64,000 nucleotides of DNA from Massilia sp. CF038 (lineage in GTDB: Bacteria; Pseudomonadota; Gammaproteobacteria; Burkholderiales; Burkholderiaceae_D), in assembly GCF_900129765.1 (NCBI RefSeq), contig NZ_FQWU01000001.1:558001-622000 (forward strand). Reading direction: 5' to 3'. The notes below the pieces were generated by a model that saw only the letters and a list, made by a program, of their open reading frames with translations, had not been told where the DNA came from and made no database searches. The position numbers and the translations under genes are program-made. Position 1 is the first letter of the stretch, and each line of letters opens with the position of its first letter. Below, one piece after another: positions 45,411 through 53,573 of this stretch.

Positions 45411-46928
45411 TTAGCCGCGCAGCAGGGCCAGCACGCCGTTTGGCAACTGGTTGGCCTGGGCCAGCATGGCAGTGCCAGCCTGCTGCAGGATCTGGCCGCG
45501 CGTCAGATTCGCCGTTTCCGTCGCAAAGTCGGTGTCCTGGATACGGCTGCGCGCAGCTGACAGGTTTTCCGAGGTCGTGTTCAGGTTGTTGATGGTGGCA
45601 GCGAAGCGATTCTGCAAAGCACCGAGCGAGGCGCGGCTGTTATTAATGGTGGTCAGCGCAGCGTCGACAACGGCCAGGGCGTTGTTGGCGCCTTCGGTGG
45701 TGCTGACGTCAATCGTCGACACGGCCGACAGTTGCGATGCGTTTGGCGTGGTGGCGGCGAACAGGCTGCCGGCCACGCTGGTGCTGACGGTGTAGCCGCT
45801 GCTGCTGCCGAACTTGACCTGGCCCCCGACGGTCGAGCTGTCATTGCCGGCCGGGACCAGGGTGGCTGCCGCACCCACTGCTGGCGTGGTGCTCAGCGAG
45901 GAGAAAGCGTCACGTCCGGTCAGGTCGATGGTGCCGGTGGCGCCGGCGGTATTGTTGAAGTTGGCGATCTGGATGTCTTCACCTTGCTCATTGCGCAAGG
46001 TGATGCTGGCGCCGCTGCCGATGGCGAAGATGCCGGTGTTGGCGGACTGCGCATTGATCGCGGTGGTGATCGCCGACAAGTCAGTCACGCTGGACACCGT
46101 GGCGCCGATGGCGACCGGGGTGCCGTTGGAACCCTTCAATTCGAAGGTGATGGTGCCGGCAGCAGCCAGGCCCGACAAGGTTGCCTCGGTAGCGCCCTGG
46201 GCGGTCACGCCTGTGGTGGACGAGGTAGCGTTGATGGCCGTGGCGACCTTCAGGGCGGAATCACCGTTGCCGATGGTGGCGGTGGCGCTGGTGCCGTTGC
46301 CAGCCACCGTAATGACCTGGGCCACCACGCGGTTGACGGCAAAGCCGGTTCCTGCGCCCGTGGCGACGCCACTCGAGGTGGTGTCTGCAAGTGCTGCCTG
46401 CGATTGCAGGTTGTTGCTGCCGATGTCAGAGCCCTTGGCGCTGGCAATGCTGATGGTGATGGTCTGGTTGGCATTTGCGCCGACCTGGAACTGGGCTGCT
46501 GCCAGCGTGCCGTCGAGCACATTCTGGCCGTTGAACTGGGTGGTATTGGCAACGCGGCTCAGTTCCTGTTTGAGCTGGGCAACTTCGTTTTGCAGCGAAG
46601 CGCGGTCGGATGCGGAATTGGTGCCGTTGGCAGCTTGTACGGCCAGCTCGCGGACACGCTGCAACAGGTCGCCGGACGTCTGCAGGCCGCCTTCTGCGGT
46701 CTGGGCCAGCGAGATACCGTCGTTGGCGTTGCGTGATGCCTGGTTCAGACCGCGGATCTGCGACGTGAAACGCTCCGAAATTGCCAGTCCTGCGGCGTCG
46801 TCTTTCGCGCTGTTGATGCGCAGGCCGGACGAGAGGCGTTGCAGGGAAGTCGACAAGGCGCCTTGCGACTGGTTCAGATTGCGCTGGGAATTGAGGGAAG
46901 CGATGTTGGTGTTGATCGATGCGGCCAT
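45411..46928 (-). CDS. fliC: Flagellin 3
   Basis: A 505-residue flagellin, the first gene of the array in transcription order. It is nearly identical to flagellin 2 in DNA as well as protein; the differences cluster in the last 110 or so coding bases, with only isolated changes elsewhere in the parts I compared. It ends LLRG, like flagellin 1. The ATG follows AGGAGA. Which of the three flagellins dominates the filament cannot be judged from sequence. Confidence 0.97.
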   Translation of the reverse strand: MAASINTNIASLNSQRNLNQSQGALSTSLQRLSSGLRINSAKDDAAGLAISERFTSQIRGLNQASRNANDGISLAQTAEGGLQTSGDLLQRVRELAVQAANGTNSASDRASLQNEVAQLKQELSRVANTTQFNGQNVLDGTLAAAQFQVGANANQTITISIASAKGSDIGSNNLQSQAALADTTSSGVATGAGTGFAVNRVVAQVITVAGNGTSATATIGNGDSALKVATAINATSSTTGVTAQGATEATLSGLAAAGTITFELKGSNGTPVAIGATVSSVTDLSAITTAINAQSANTGIFAIGSGASITLRNEQGEDIQIANFNNTAGATGTIDLTGRDAFSSLSTTPAVGAAATLVPAGNDSSTVGGQVKFGSSSGYTVSTSVAGSLFAATTPNASQLSAVSTIDVSTTEGANNALAVVDAALTTINNSRASLGALQNRFAATINNLNTTSENLSAARSRIQDTDFATETANLTRGQILQQAGTAMLAQANQLPNGVLALLRG

Positions 46929-47029
46929 TTTAAATCTCCTGACGGGGTATTACCGGGTGGGCTACCTTGCCCTTGCTGACCTTGGTCTGCCTCTTGCGTT
47001 CCGAGACAATCAAACCGTGGTTGTTTCTG

Positions 47030-47056
47030 GTAACGGAGGCACGTCGGAAAAAATGA
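47030..47056 (-). promoter_or_regulatory. Sigma-28 promoter of fliC3
   Basis: Minus strand: -35 TCAT (47053-47056), exactly 15 bases, -10 TCCGTTAC (47030-47037). The -35 departs from TCAA by one base; the -10 equals that of fliC1. Confidence 0.75.
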
Positions 47057-47151
47057 GCGCACAAAATCAGGCGAAATGGGCGGAGTAGCCATTTCGGCAT
47101 GCCGAAAACGCGGTCCTTGACGACCGATCTTCAGCTTTCATTACCGAGAAT

Positions 47152-47171
47152 AGAGGGGTAATTGCCCCTCT
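47152..47171. promoter_or_regulatory. Palindrome upstream of fliC3 (copy B)
   Basis: Arms AGAGGGG/CCCCTCT around TAATTG, followed by the same TGTTCTT.GTTTAAA block as copy A. It begins 96 bases upstream of the fliC3 -35 box. No minus-strand gene lies upstream, so it is not the terminator of an existing gene. Confidence 0.5.
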
Positions 47172-47295
47172 GTTCTTCGTTTAAATAGTTGGGGCCGAGC
47201 GCTGCCGCAGCCCAAAAAAGGCCTCCATCGCCCTCGCACAGGGCCGAAGCCTAGACAAAAGCACATCGCGTGCATTTGCCTGCCCATGCGGCAGC

Positions 47296-47320
47296 CACGC
47301 CCATCCGGGCGTGCATTTTT
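47296..47320 (+). terminator. Hairpin with T tract, plus strand, no gene in front
   Basis: CACGCCC (47296-47302) pairs with GGGCGTG (47307-47313) around ATCC, followed by CATTTTT. It looks like a rho-independent terminator, yet no plus-strand gene precedes it. It may end an unannotated small RNA or stop antisense reading. Confidence 0.4.
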
Positions 47321-47483
47321 CGCAGCGCAGCAAGCTGCGGCTGCGGGGATTGCCGCATTCGATTTCATAACGGCGTAAATGGCAAAGCGCTGAAGGGAAG
47401 GCTGCACTTATTTTTGCCATGCAACTTCCACGCGCTGCCGACTGCTATGATCCGTCGCTGCGGACGATTGATCAGGAGATGCA

Positions 47484-47888
47484 ATGAGTTGTGTAATGCG
47501 GGTGTGGGGTGTGGACCTGGATGTGCATGCGATGCTGACAGAGATCACTTTGCCCGTTGATCGCGTGTGGACCAAAGGCGAGCTACGGTTTGGTACGAAG
47601 CTGCATGACGATGCCGGCGCGACCGTGATTGTCAGTGATGCTGAATTCGAGGAGTTCGACTTGCAGGCAGAAGATGCACAGGCATTCCTGCATGCGAATC
47701 ATGCTGCGCTGGTGAAGCTGGCTATGTATTCAGGCGTTGAAGGCGTCGTGTTCGATTTTGGCGTTACCACTCCAGAGGGAAAAATGACGCAATCTTCTTA
47801 CCTGTCGCCCACGTTGATGCAGCTGGCATCCAGTGCGGGAGTCGGCATCACGATTTCTCATTATCCGTGCAGCGACGACGAAGATTAA
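47484..47888 (+). CDS. Hypothetical protein
   Basis: A 134-residue acidic protein with no signal peptide or membrane segment. I do not recognise the family with confidence; the opening pattern (VDLDVHAMLTEITLPVDRVW then TKGELRFG) is loosely like small DUF4279-type proteins. AGGAG lies at correct spacing before the ATG. It stands alone, converging with the HNH gene 7 bases downstream, and is upstream-divergent from fliC3. Confidence 0.75.
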   Translation: MSCVMRVWGVDLDVHAMLTEITLPVDRVWTKGELRFGTKLHDDAGATVIVSDAEFEEFDLQAEDAQAFLHANHAALVKLAMYSGVEGVVFDFGVTTPEGKMTQSSYLSPTLMQLASSAGVGITISHYPCSDDED

Positions 47889-47895
47889 TGCCCTG

Positions 47896-48273
47896 TTAGG
47901 CGCCGTCCTTCTTTTTGATCAGGCCAGCCAGCGCGGCGAACGGATTATGGGTTGCGGCTTGCACCGGTGCCGATTGCAGCCCCTGGCCACGGTCTGCTTC
48001 CAAGTAACGAGAATGCTCGTTATCGTGGCAATACAGGCATAGCAACTCCCAGTTGCTGCCGTCGGGCGGATTGTTGTTATGGTTGTGGTCGCGATGATGC
48101 ACGGTGAGTTGCGAGACATTGGCATGCGTGAACTCGCGCATGCAGCGCCCGCAAATCCAGGGGTACATTTTGAGCGAGCGCTCACGGTAGCCTTGTTCAC
48201 GCGTGTCGGCGGCGCGGCGTGCGTCGGCCACGATTTTGTCAAGTCGGGCGGCGTCCGGTTTTTTTGTCTGCAT
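47896..48273 (-). CDS. yajD: HNH nuclease family protein, YajD-like
   Basis: A 125-residue protein closely resembling enteric YajD in its centre. The stretch YPWICGRCMREF, then LTVHHRDHNHNNNPPDG and NWELLCLYCHDNEHSRY, gives an HNH fold with two CxxC zinc sites and the HH...N...H catalytic set. The C-terminal NPFAALAGLIKKK is also shared. ATG 48273 is chosen; a TTG at 48285 is in frame. The function of YajD is unknown beyond the nuclease motif. Confidence 0.9.
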   Translation of the reverse strand: MQTKKPDAARLDKIVADARRAADTREQGYRERSLKMYPWICGRCMREFTHANVSQLTVHHRDHNHNNNPPDGSNWELLCLYCHDNEHSRYLEADRGQGLQSAPVQAATHNPFAALAGLIKKKDGA

Positions 48274-48361
48274 GGGGTCGGGCAATTCTGCTATGTTATC
48301 TCGTGGAAGATTTCAGGCGATTCGCCCTGTTTGCATCATAGCAGAGGCACACGCGGTGCAA

Positions 48362-48382
48362 TCCGGCGCACTTCGCGCCGGA
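48362..48382. repeat. Small inverted repeat upstream of the split HEAT-like gene
   Basis: TCCGGCGC (48362-48369) and GCGCCGGA (48375-48382) form a perfect 8-bp stem with loop ACTTC. There is no T tract. It lies in the 242-base gap between yajD and the next gene, in which I see nothing else. Confidence 0.45.
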
Positions 48383-48515
48383 GGCGCCAATTTCTACGGA
48401 TCGAGCCATTTTGAAGACCTTACGCTTGCACGTATTCTGGTGCTTGACCGCCAGCCTGTCTTGCCTTGCCCAGGCTGAACCGAGGCATACGTGCTTTCTG
48501 GAATAGAAGCCCCTT

Positions 48516-49863
48516 ATGAACTCTGGCATGCCAAAACTGACTCCTGATGCGTTTCGTATAGCGCTACGGCAAGGCCGCGGTTCAGCTCTGATGCACGTCA
48601 TGGACCATGGACTGGAGGGCGTTGAAGAACTCGTCCTTAAGGCATGCCTTGAAGAACAAGCGTATGACGCGCAATGTGAGGGTCACAGGGCACAGTGGCT
48701 TTACCGAATGTTCAAGAGTGCGTCGGAATTCGAATTTTTGCGCCGGCGGATCATCACCGAATTGGGCAACATGTCAGAGGACAGTAGTGCGGAGCAGTTG
48801 TGTGAGTTAGCGTGTTTGATGGCACAGGACGGAGATCATGAGGCTGGGGTGGCTTTACGTTCGTTTGTGTGGGCACAAGACTTCAAAGGCGAAGGCTTGG
48901 GCTCCCCAGTATTCGGCTGTCATGCAGTCGTGTCGATTGACGGGGTTGCTGCGCTGAGCGAGATAGCGCGCCGATATGGGCGGGTTCTGCTCAATGAACC
49001 AAGCGCATTCCTGTTCACTTGACGAGCTCACTGACGATGTGGACGCATACAAGCTGGCATTCAGCCACCTGACGCGCCTGGCCGCAACCGATTCTGCGAT
49101 TGCTGCGTATGTTCAGCGCGAACAGCAGGATATCGACCAGCGCCTTGCAATTGCTCAGGAAGGCGCTGCCGAAAAGGCGGCGCGTCAGGACCGGACCCGT
49201 GCAGAGATTCAAGCCCAGTTTTCAGTTGATCAGGTGCTCGCTGCAGCAAAAAGGCGTGAAGGGTCGAAAGGAATATACGTTCGGTTCGGACGGTGGTGTA
49301 GCGATGAGTCGCTCGCCATTGTGCTTGAACAGTTGACGATCGAAGTAGATATCGAAGCATGCCTCCGGCTGCTCTGGGTTTTTCGTCGTGCGGCGCTCCC
49401 GACTGTTCCAGAACGTCTTTGGGTTTTGGCTACGGACGATGATGCACGAATACGCGATGCCGCTCTGACGGCATTGGCGCAAGCGGACGATCCCGTGGTG
49501 GGGGAGTTCGGTCGAACTTATTTAGCAAAACGCACGTTCGTTGTTGACGACGCAGCGGCAATCGAATTGTTTTCCAAGCATTACAAGGCTGGTGACGAGC
49601 GGCTGATCATGGATGCCCTGAACAGCCTGTCCCCGGATGAAGCAGAAGCCCACGACGTTGGCATGAGTATCCGTGCTTTCGCTAAACACAATAAGTCGAC
49701 ATCGGTCGCAGGTATCCTGGATTGGCTTTACCGCACTAACCCATGTACGATTTGCAGGGCTGATGCCGTTCGAATACTGCTCGAGATGAATAGCCTTTCT
49801 GCGGCCGCGGCACTGGAATGCCGATTTGACGCCAGCAGTGAGACCCAGGCCCTGGTGGAGTAG
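48516..49863 (+). pseudogene. HEAT-repeat-like protein split by a frameshift
   Basis: Two overlapping open frames (48516-49022, 168 residues; 48976-49863, 295 residues) look like halves of one protein. The first ends in the helix ALSEIARRYGRVLLNEPSAF and the second resumes with LDELTDDVDAYKLAFSHLT; both have HEAT-like helix pairs, such as IRDAALTALAQADDPVVGEF. The switch lies around bases 48994-49020 and needs a single-base change. The second half has no ribosome site of its own near ATG 48976 or 48994. It may be a pseudogene, a sequencing slip or programmed frameshifting. The function is unknown. Confidence 0.7.
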
Positions 49864-49996
49864 GCGACCGAATCATGCGCAGCGGCCAGGTGCGCTGTTG
49901 AATGGCAGCTGGGCAGAGGCAGTTGGCTTTTATTTAAATTAACGCCAGAATGCTACTTTTACTTCCTCTTCGGTTCTGCGACCAAGCGCCCGATCC

Positions 49997-50579
49997 ATGA
50001 ATCGCACCAATATGAACCGATATTTTTTTGCATGCGCCCTAATTGTCCTGAGTTCCAATGCATGGGCCGACCAACCGCCGTCCTGGCAGCCTTTCTCGGT
50101 CAAGTCGGAAAACGCGAAGTTTGTGGCAACGGTGGCGCCTCAAGACGAGGAAAAGCCAGCGCTGCCATGGGAAAGCGCATACCGGATCGAAGTGCGTTCG
50201 GTCGAAGGTGATCAGCCCGGCCCCGCGGTCTGGAACCGCCGCTACGCCTTCAGTGGCTATGAAGGCGGCCTTCTTTCGAACGACGGCGTTTTTTGTGTAT
50301 GTCGATTATTGGTATCGTCACAGCGCTGCGGCGGTCGTCATTTACTCAAAGGCCGGGTCTTGTTACCTGACCGGTGAGCAGCTCGGGCTGAAAGAGCGCA
50401 GTCTCCAAAAAACGGCGTCGCATCGCTTGTGGCTAAATGGCGAATCCAAGTTCGTCGAATTACAAGGCAAGACTGTGGCGTTGCTCGTGCCGACGGTTCA
50501 AGGCGAAAAAACGATTACGCTTGCACCAACAGTCTCATTTAACGGGGCAGCGTGCGTTGCCACCCGTGGTTCTAAATGA
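49997..50579 (+). pseudogene. Exported hypothetical protein frameshifted in a T run
   Basis: The first frame (from ATG 49997) gives a signal peptide ending SSNAWADQPPSW and reads sensibly to LLSNDGVF, then degenerates and stops at 50377. The neighbouring frame continues naturally from FVYVDYWYRHSAAAVVIYSK to the stop at 50579. Removing one T from the run of six at 50289-50294 would join them into one exported protein of about 193 residues. I do not recognise the family. It could be a pseudogene, a phase-variable gene or a sequence error. Confidence 0.72.
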
Positions 50580-50726
50580 AAAGGCATAAATCGAGGAATA
50601 GATCTTTGTGAACAAACAGGGGCTGTCTGCTGGAGGATGTGAAGTACCTGACATCGCGGGCACTGCTGTCAAAGACACGTGCTCCACCGAGTCAGTAAGC
50701 ACACTGCGTCCGATGAGGCAAAGTTG

Positions 50727-51146
50727 ATGAAGGGCCCAAAAGCTGGCGAAGAAGCGTTCTTGTCCCGGCCGCCCCTGGCGGCTACTTTGTTCTGTCTGCT
50801 CGCTTTGGCGATGGCGGTGACAGTCTTCGCTTTCGGGAATTTTTCAAGCCTCGCCGTGTTACCCAACTCTGAAATTCGCATCCTCAACAATACGAACTCC
50901 GCTCTTTACAAAATCGTCGTCAATGGTCAAGCCTACGGTGATCTTCAGCCAGGAAAGGCAAGTGGGTATCATAATATTCAGCCAGCCTATCGGTTTGCCA
51001 ATATTAGTCTGATTGCGGGCGCCAGAAAAATCCAGCTAACGCCCGACGACTATGTCGGAGAGGCGCCTCTTGGACATGGGAAGTTTAGTTATGTGATCAA
51101 GGCTGTCGGCGAAGACCACATTGACGTTATACTTGCGATCGACTAA
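50727..51146 (+). CDS. Hypothetical single-pass membrane protein
   Basis: A 139-residue protein with one membrane helix (PLAATLFCLLALAMAVTVFA) near the N-terminus, followed by a small beta-rich outer domain with IRILNNTNSALYKIVVNG and LIAGARKIQL. ATG 50727 is chosen; an earlier start at 50679 is possible and neither has a strong ribosome site. Family unknown. It ends 11 bases before the next gene. Bases 50580-50726 hold nothing I can name. Confidence 0.65.
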   Translation: MKGPKAGEEAFLSRPPLAATLFCLLALAMAVTVFAFGNFSSLAVLPNSEIRILNNTNSALYKIVVNGQAYGDLQPGKASGYHNIQPAYRFANISLIAGARKIQLTPDDYVGEAPLGHGKFSYVIKAVGEDHIDVILAID

Positions 51147-51157
51147 GACAGAGGGTA

Positions 51158-51736
51158 ATGATGGGCAAAAGCCGATTGGAAGCATTCAGCGATGGCGTTA
51201 TCGCGATCATCATCACCATCATGGTCCTCGAGCTCAAGGTGCCGCATGGCGACACGTTCGACACTCTATGGCCACTGGCGCCGGTGCTGCTCAGCTATGT
51301 GCTCAGCTTCATCTATGTCGGGATCTATTGGAATAACCACCACCACCTGATGCACGCTGTGAATCACATCAGCGGCGGCGTCCTGTGGGCTAATCTGCAC
51401 TTGCTGTTCTGGCTATCGCTAATTCCCTTTGTCACGGGCTGGATGGGGGAAAACCATTTTGCGACCATGCCGGTGGCGGCCTATGGCGTGGTGCTGTTCA
51501 TGTGCGCGGTGGCGTACTGGCTGCTGGTGCACTGTCTGACCGGTGCGGGCAGCGGCAACAAGGCACTGGCGCAGGCCATTGGCGGAGATAGAAAAGGGGT
51601 GCTGTCGCTGCTGTTTTATCCGACCGGGGTGGGGCTGGCTTTTGTACATCCGTGGCTGGGGTTTGCGGTTTATATTCTGGTGGCGGTGATCTGGTTTATT
51701 CCGGACCGGCGCATTGAAAGTAGCCTGTCTAAATAA
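51158..51736 (+). CDS. TMEM175-family (DUF1211) predicted potassium channel
   Basis: A 192-residue membrane protein with about six hydrophobic segments. The family signature RxxxFSDGVxAIxxTI is present as RLEAFSDGVIAIIITIMVLE near the N-terminus. A His-rich loop (WNNHHHLMHAV) follows helix 2-3. Bacterial members form potassium-permeable channels. GAGGG lies before two tandem ATG codons. It is followed by a half REP element. Confidence 0.9.
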   Translation: MMGKSRLEAFSDGVIAIIITIMVLELKVPHGDTFDTLWPLAPVLLSYVLSFIYVGIYWNNHHHLMHAVNHISGGVLWANLHLLFWLSLIPFVTGWMGENHFATMPVAAYGVVLFMCAVAYWLLVHCLTGAGSGNKALAQAIGGDRKGVLSLLFYPTGVGLAFVHPWLGFAVYILVAVIWFIPDRRIESSLSK

Positions 51737-51780
51737 GCGCTGCCGGCTGACGGCAAGCGTTTGGCTGCGCAGCCGTGGGA

Positions 51781-51843
51781 TGGCCCCCCGCCTGCGCGAG
51801 GGCGATGTGGGGGCTGCTCAGAGGGCGATGTGGGGGCTGCTCA
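51781..51843. repeat. Half REP-like element with a 23-bp tandem duplication
   Basis: Bases 51781-51810 resemble the right arm of the inverted repeat at 3411-3440 (CCCCGCCT.CGCGAGG.CGATGTG). Its end is duplicated: 51798-51820 and 51821-51843 are identical 23-bp units. The second unit runs into the diguanylate cyclase stop codon at 51841-51843. Confidence 0.75.
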
Positions 51844-53442
51844 GCTCGCCACGACGACCCGGTTTTTGCCCGTCTTCTTGGCCTCATACATCGCCTTGTC
51901 CGCGCGTTTGACCAGCGCCCCCTGATCCTCGTTCGGCTGGCGTAGCGCCACCCCGGCGGAGAAGGTGATCAGCACTTTCTCGTTATCATGCAAGAAGAAG
52001 TGCTTGGTCAGTTCACGCTGCAAGCGCGTCATCGTCTGCGAGGCTGCGTCCACGGTGGTTTCCGGCAGCAGGATCAGGAATTCCTCGCCGCCGTAGCGGG
52101 CAATCACATCCATCGAGCGCAGTGTTTCCTTGACGATTTTGACCAGGTGCTTGAGTGCCGCGTCACCCGCCTGGTGGCCATACGTATCGTTCAGGCGCTT
52201 GAAGTCGTCCAGGTCAAGCAGGGCGATGCACAGAGGCGTGCCGCGCCGGTCCGAGCGCGCGGTTTCGCGTTCGAACACATCGTCCAGACCACGGCGGTTG
52301 AGGCTGCCCGTCAACTGGTCTTCGCGCACCAGTTCGCTCATGTGCTGCAGCTTCGCTTCCAGCGCGTGAATGCGCTGTTCGGCTTCCTGCACTTCCTGGC
52401 GCGCCAGGATCATGCGGTCGCGCGACTGCAAGGCTTCAGTCTGAATGTTGCGCGTTTCGCGCAGCAATTCATCCATAATTTCGTTGAGCTCGGTAATGTC
52501 CTTGGCGTGACCAATGCGCTCGGACAGGCCGCCAATCTTCTCGTGGTAGTCGCCCGTGGAGGTAGCCACCGAACCGAGCCGGTCGATGAAGGTCATCATC
52601 ATGTTCTTGACCGTGACCTTCACGTCCGACAGGCTGTGCTTGAGCTGGCCCTGCTTGTAGATCACTTCCTTCAGGCTGCGCGTGGCTTCTTCCAGCGCGC
52701 GCGGATCGATCGGGCCGGAGATCAGTTCTTGCACAACGTCGACCTGGCCGCGCAGCCAGCTGTCTTCATCGAGCAGTTCCGAGACGTTTTCAAGCAGGAG
52801 CTTGAACAGGCGCATCAGCAGCTCCTGTTGCTCTGCCAGGTCGCCCGTTTTGATTTCAATCCGGTAGCACAATTGTTTGAGACGTGCCGACACATCGGCC
52901 AGCGACGCTTCGTCCTGGATGACTTTGAGTTCGGAGCCAAGCGCCTCGGCCTCGGCCACCAGTTCCGGTGAACCTTCGAGCAGGGAGGCCACCGCAAAGT
53001 TCAGGCTGCGCGCCAGCATTTCACGCAGTTGCTTGGTGTCGGGCGCTTCGGCTGGCGCCGCCAGTTCAATCGTGTTCGTCTTGCGGAAATGCTTCTCGAC
53101 GAACTGGTTGAGATTGCGGGCGTAGCCTTCCCAGTCGGCAGCCTTGGCGGCGCGCTGGAAGCGGCGGCCATATTCGGCCAGTTCGCCCGGTTGTTCGATG
53201 AGCTTGGCGGCGAAGTCGGCGAGCAAGGTTGTGGCGCCATCATCGACCGGAGCGGACGCTTCGGCCGGCTCGGCAGCGACCGGCGCAGGCACAGGCTCCT
53301 CGATGCCAGCGATCTGGTTGTAGATGATGGTGTAGTTTTGCGGCGTCGGTGCGATCCGCTGGACGGCCAGGCGCTTGAATGCCTCGCGTGCGATCTCTGC
53401 CGGATTTTCCGGCGGCGAACCGGGCGCTTTGGTGGTGGACAT
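51841..53442 (-). CDS. Diguanylate cyclase (GGDEF), cytoplasmic
   Basis: A 533-residue soluble protein. The N-terminal 370 residues are helical with a coiled coil ending about residue 365 (VQEAEQRIHALEAKLQHMSE). The C-terminal GGDEF domain has the active site GGEEF at 451-455 and an intact inhibitory RxxD (Arg442-Asp445). It should make c-di-GMP, the ligand of the YcgR-like protein. No membrane segment or known sensor domain is visible. It stands alone, with a 131-base gap before the response regulator. Confidence 0.93.
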   Translation of the reverse strand: MSTTKAPGSPPENPAEIAREAFKRLAVQRIAPTPQNYTIIYNQIAGIEEPVPAPVAAEPAEASAPVDDGATTLLADFAAKLIEQPGELAEYGRRFQRAAKAADWEGYARNLNQFVEKHFRKTNTIELAAPAEAPDTKQLREMLARSLNFAVASLLEGSPELVAEAEALGSELKVIQDEASLADVSARLKQLCYRIEIKTGDLAEQQELLMRLFKLLLENVSELLDEDSWLRGQVDVVQELISGPIDPRALEEATRSLKEVIYKQGQLKHSLSDVKVTVKNMMMTFIDRLGSVATSTGDYHEKIGGLSERIGHAKDITELNEIMDELLRETRNIQTEALQSRDRMILARQEVQEAEQRIHALEAKLQHMSELVREDQLTGSLNRRGLDDVFERETARSDRRGTPLCIALLDLDDFKRLNDTYGHQAGDAALKHLVKIVKETLRSMDVIARYGGEEFLILLPETTVDAASQTMTRLQRELTKHFFLHDNEKVLITFSAGVALRQPNEDQGALVKRADKAMYEAKKTGKNRVVVAS

Positions 53443-53573
53443 GGGGACCGATAACCTTGTTCAAATTACGCTAGTGCCACCATCATAAGCCAACATTCAG
53501 CGCAGCATTCATTGAATAAAAGCATTAAAAAAGACTTACCTTTAAGCATTAACTAACATGCTGCGCCTTGTGG

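Larger units (their letters stand above)
46929..47483. other. Upstream region of fliC3 and the following gap
   Basis: These 555 bases contain the fliC3 leader and sigma-28 promoter (47030-47056), a 16-bp palindrome TTTCGGCATGCCGAAA (47092-47107), the second copy of the flagellin palindrome (47152-47171) and, at 47296-47320, a 7-bp hairpin with a T tract on the plus strand. Possible open frames on either strand have no family features or ribosome sites, so I call no gene. Confidence 0.7.

Noticed and set aside
43905-47088. Long plus-strand open frames opposite flagellins 2 and 3
   Set aside because: They are repeated only because the flagellins are repeated; composition and lack of start signals mark them as shadows.
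47141-47420. Minus-strand small open frames rich in Cys/Arg upstream of fliC3
   Set aside because: They cover the palindrome and hairpins, lack ribosome sites and have no coding-like composition.
53447-53458. ACCGATAA-like sigma-28 -10 next to the diguanylate cyclase start
   Set aside because: It is on the plus strand, pointing away from the cyclase, has no gene downstream and no -35 at 15 bases.
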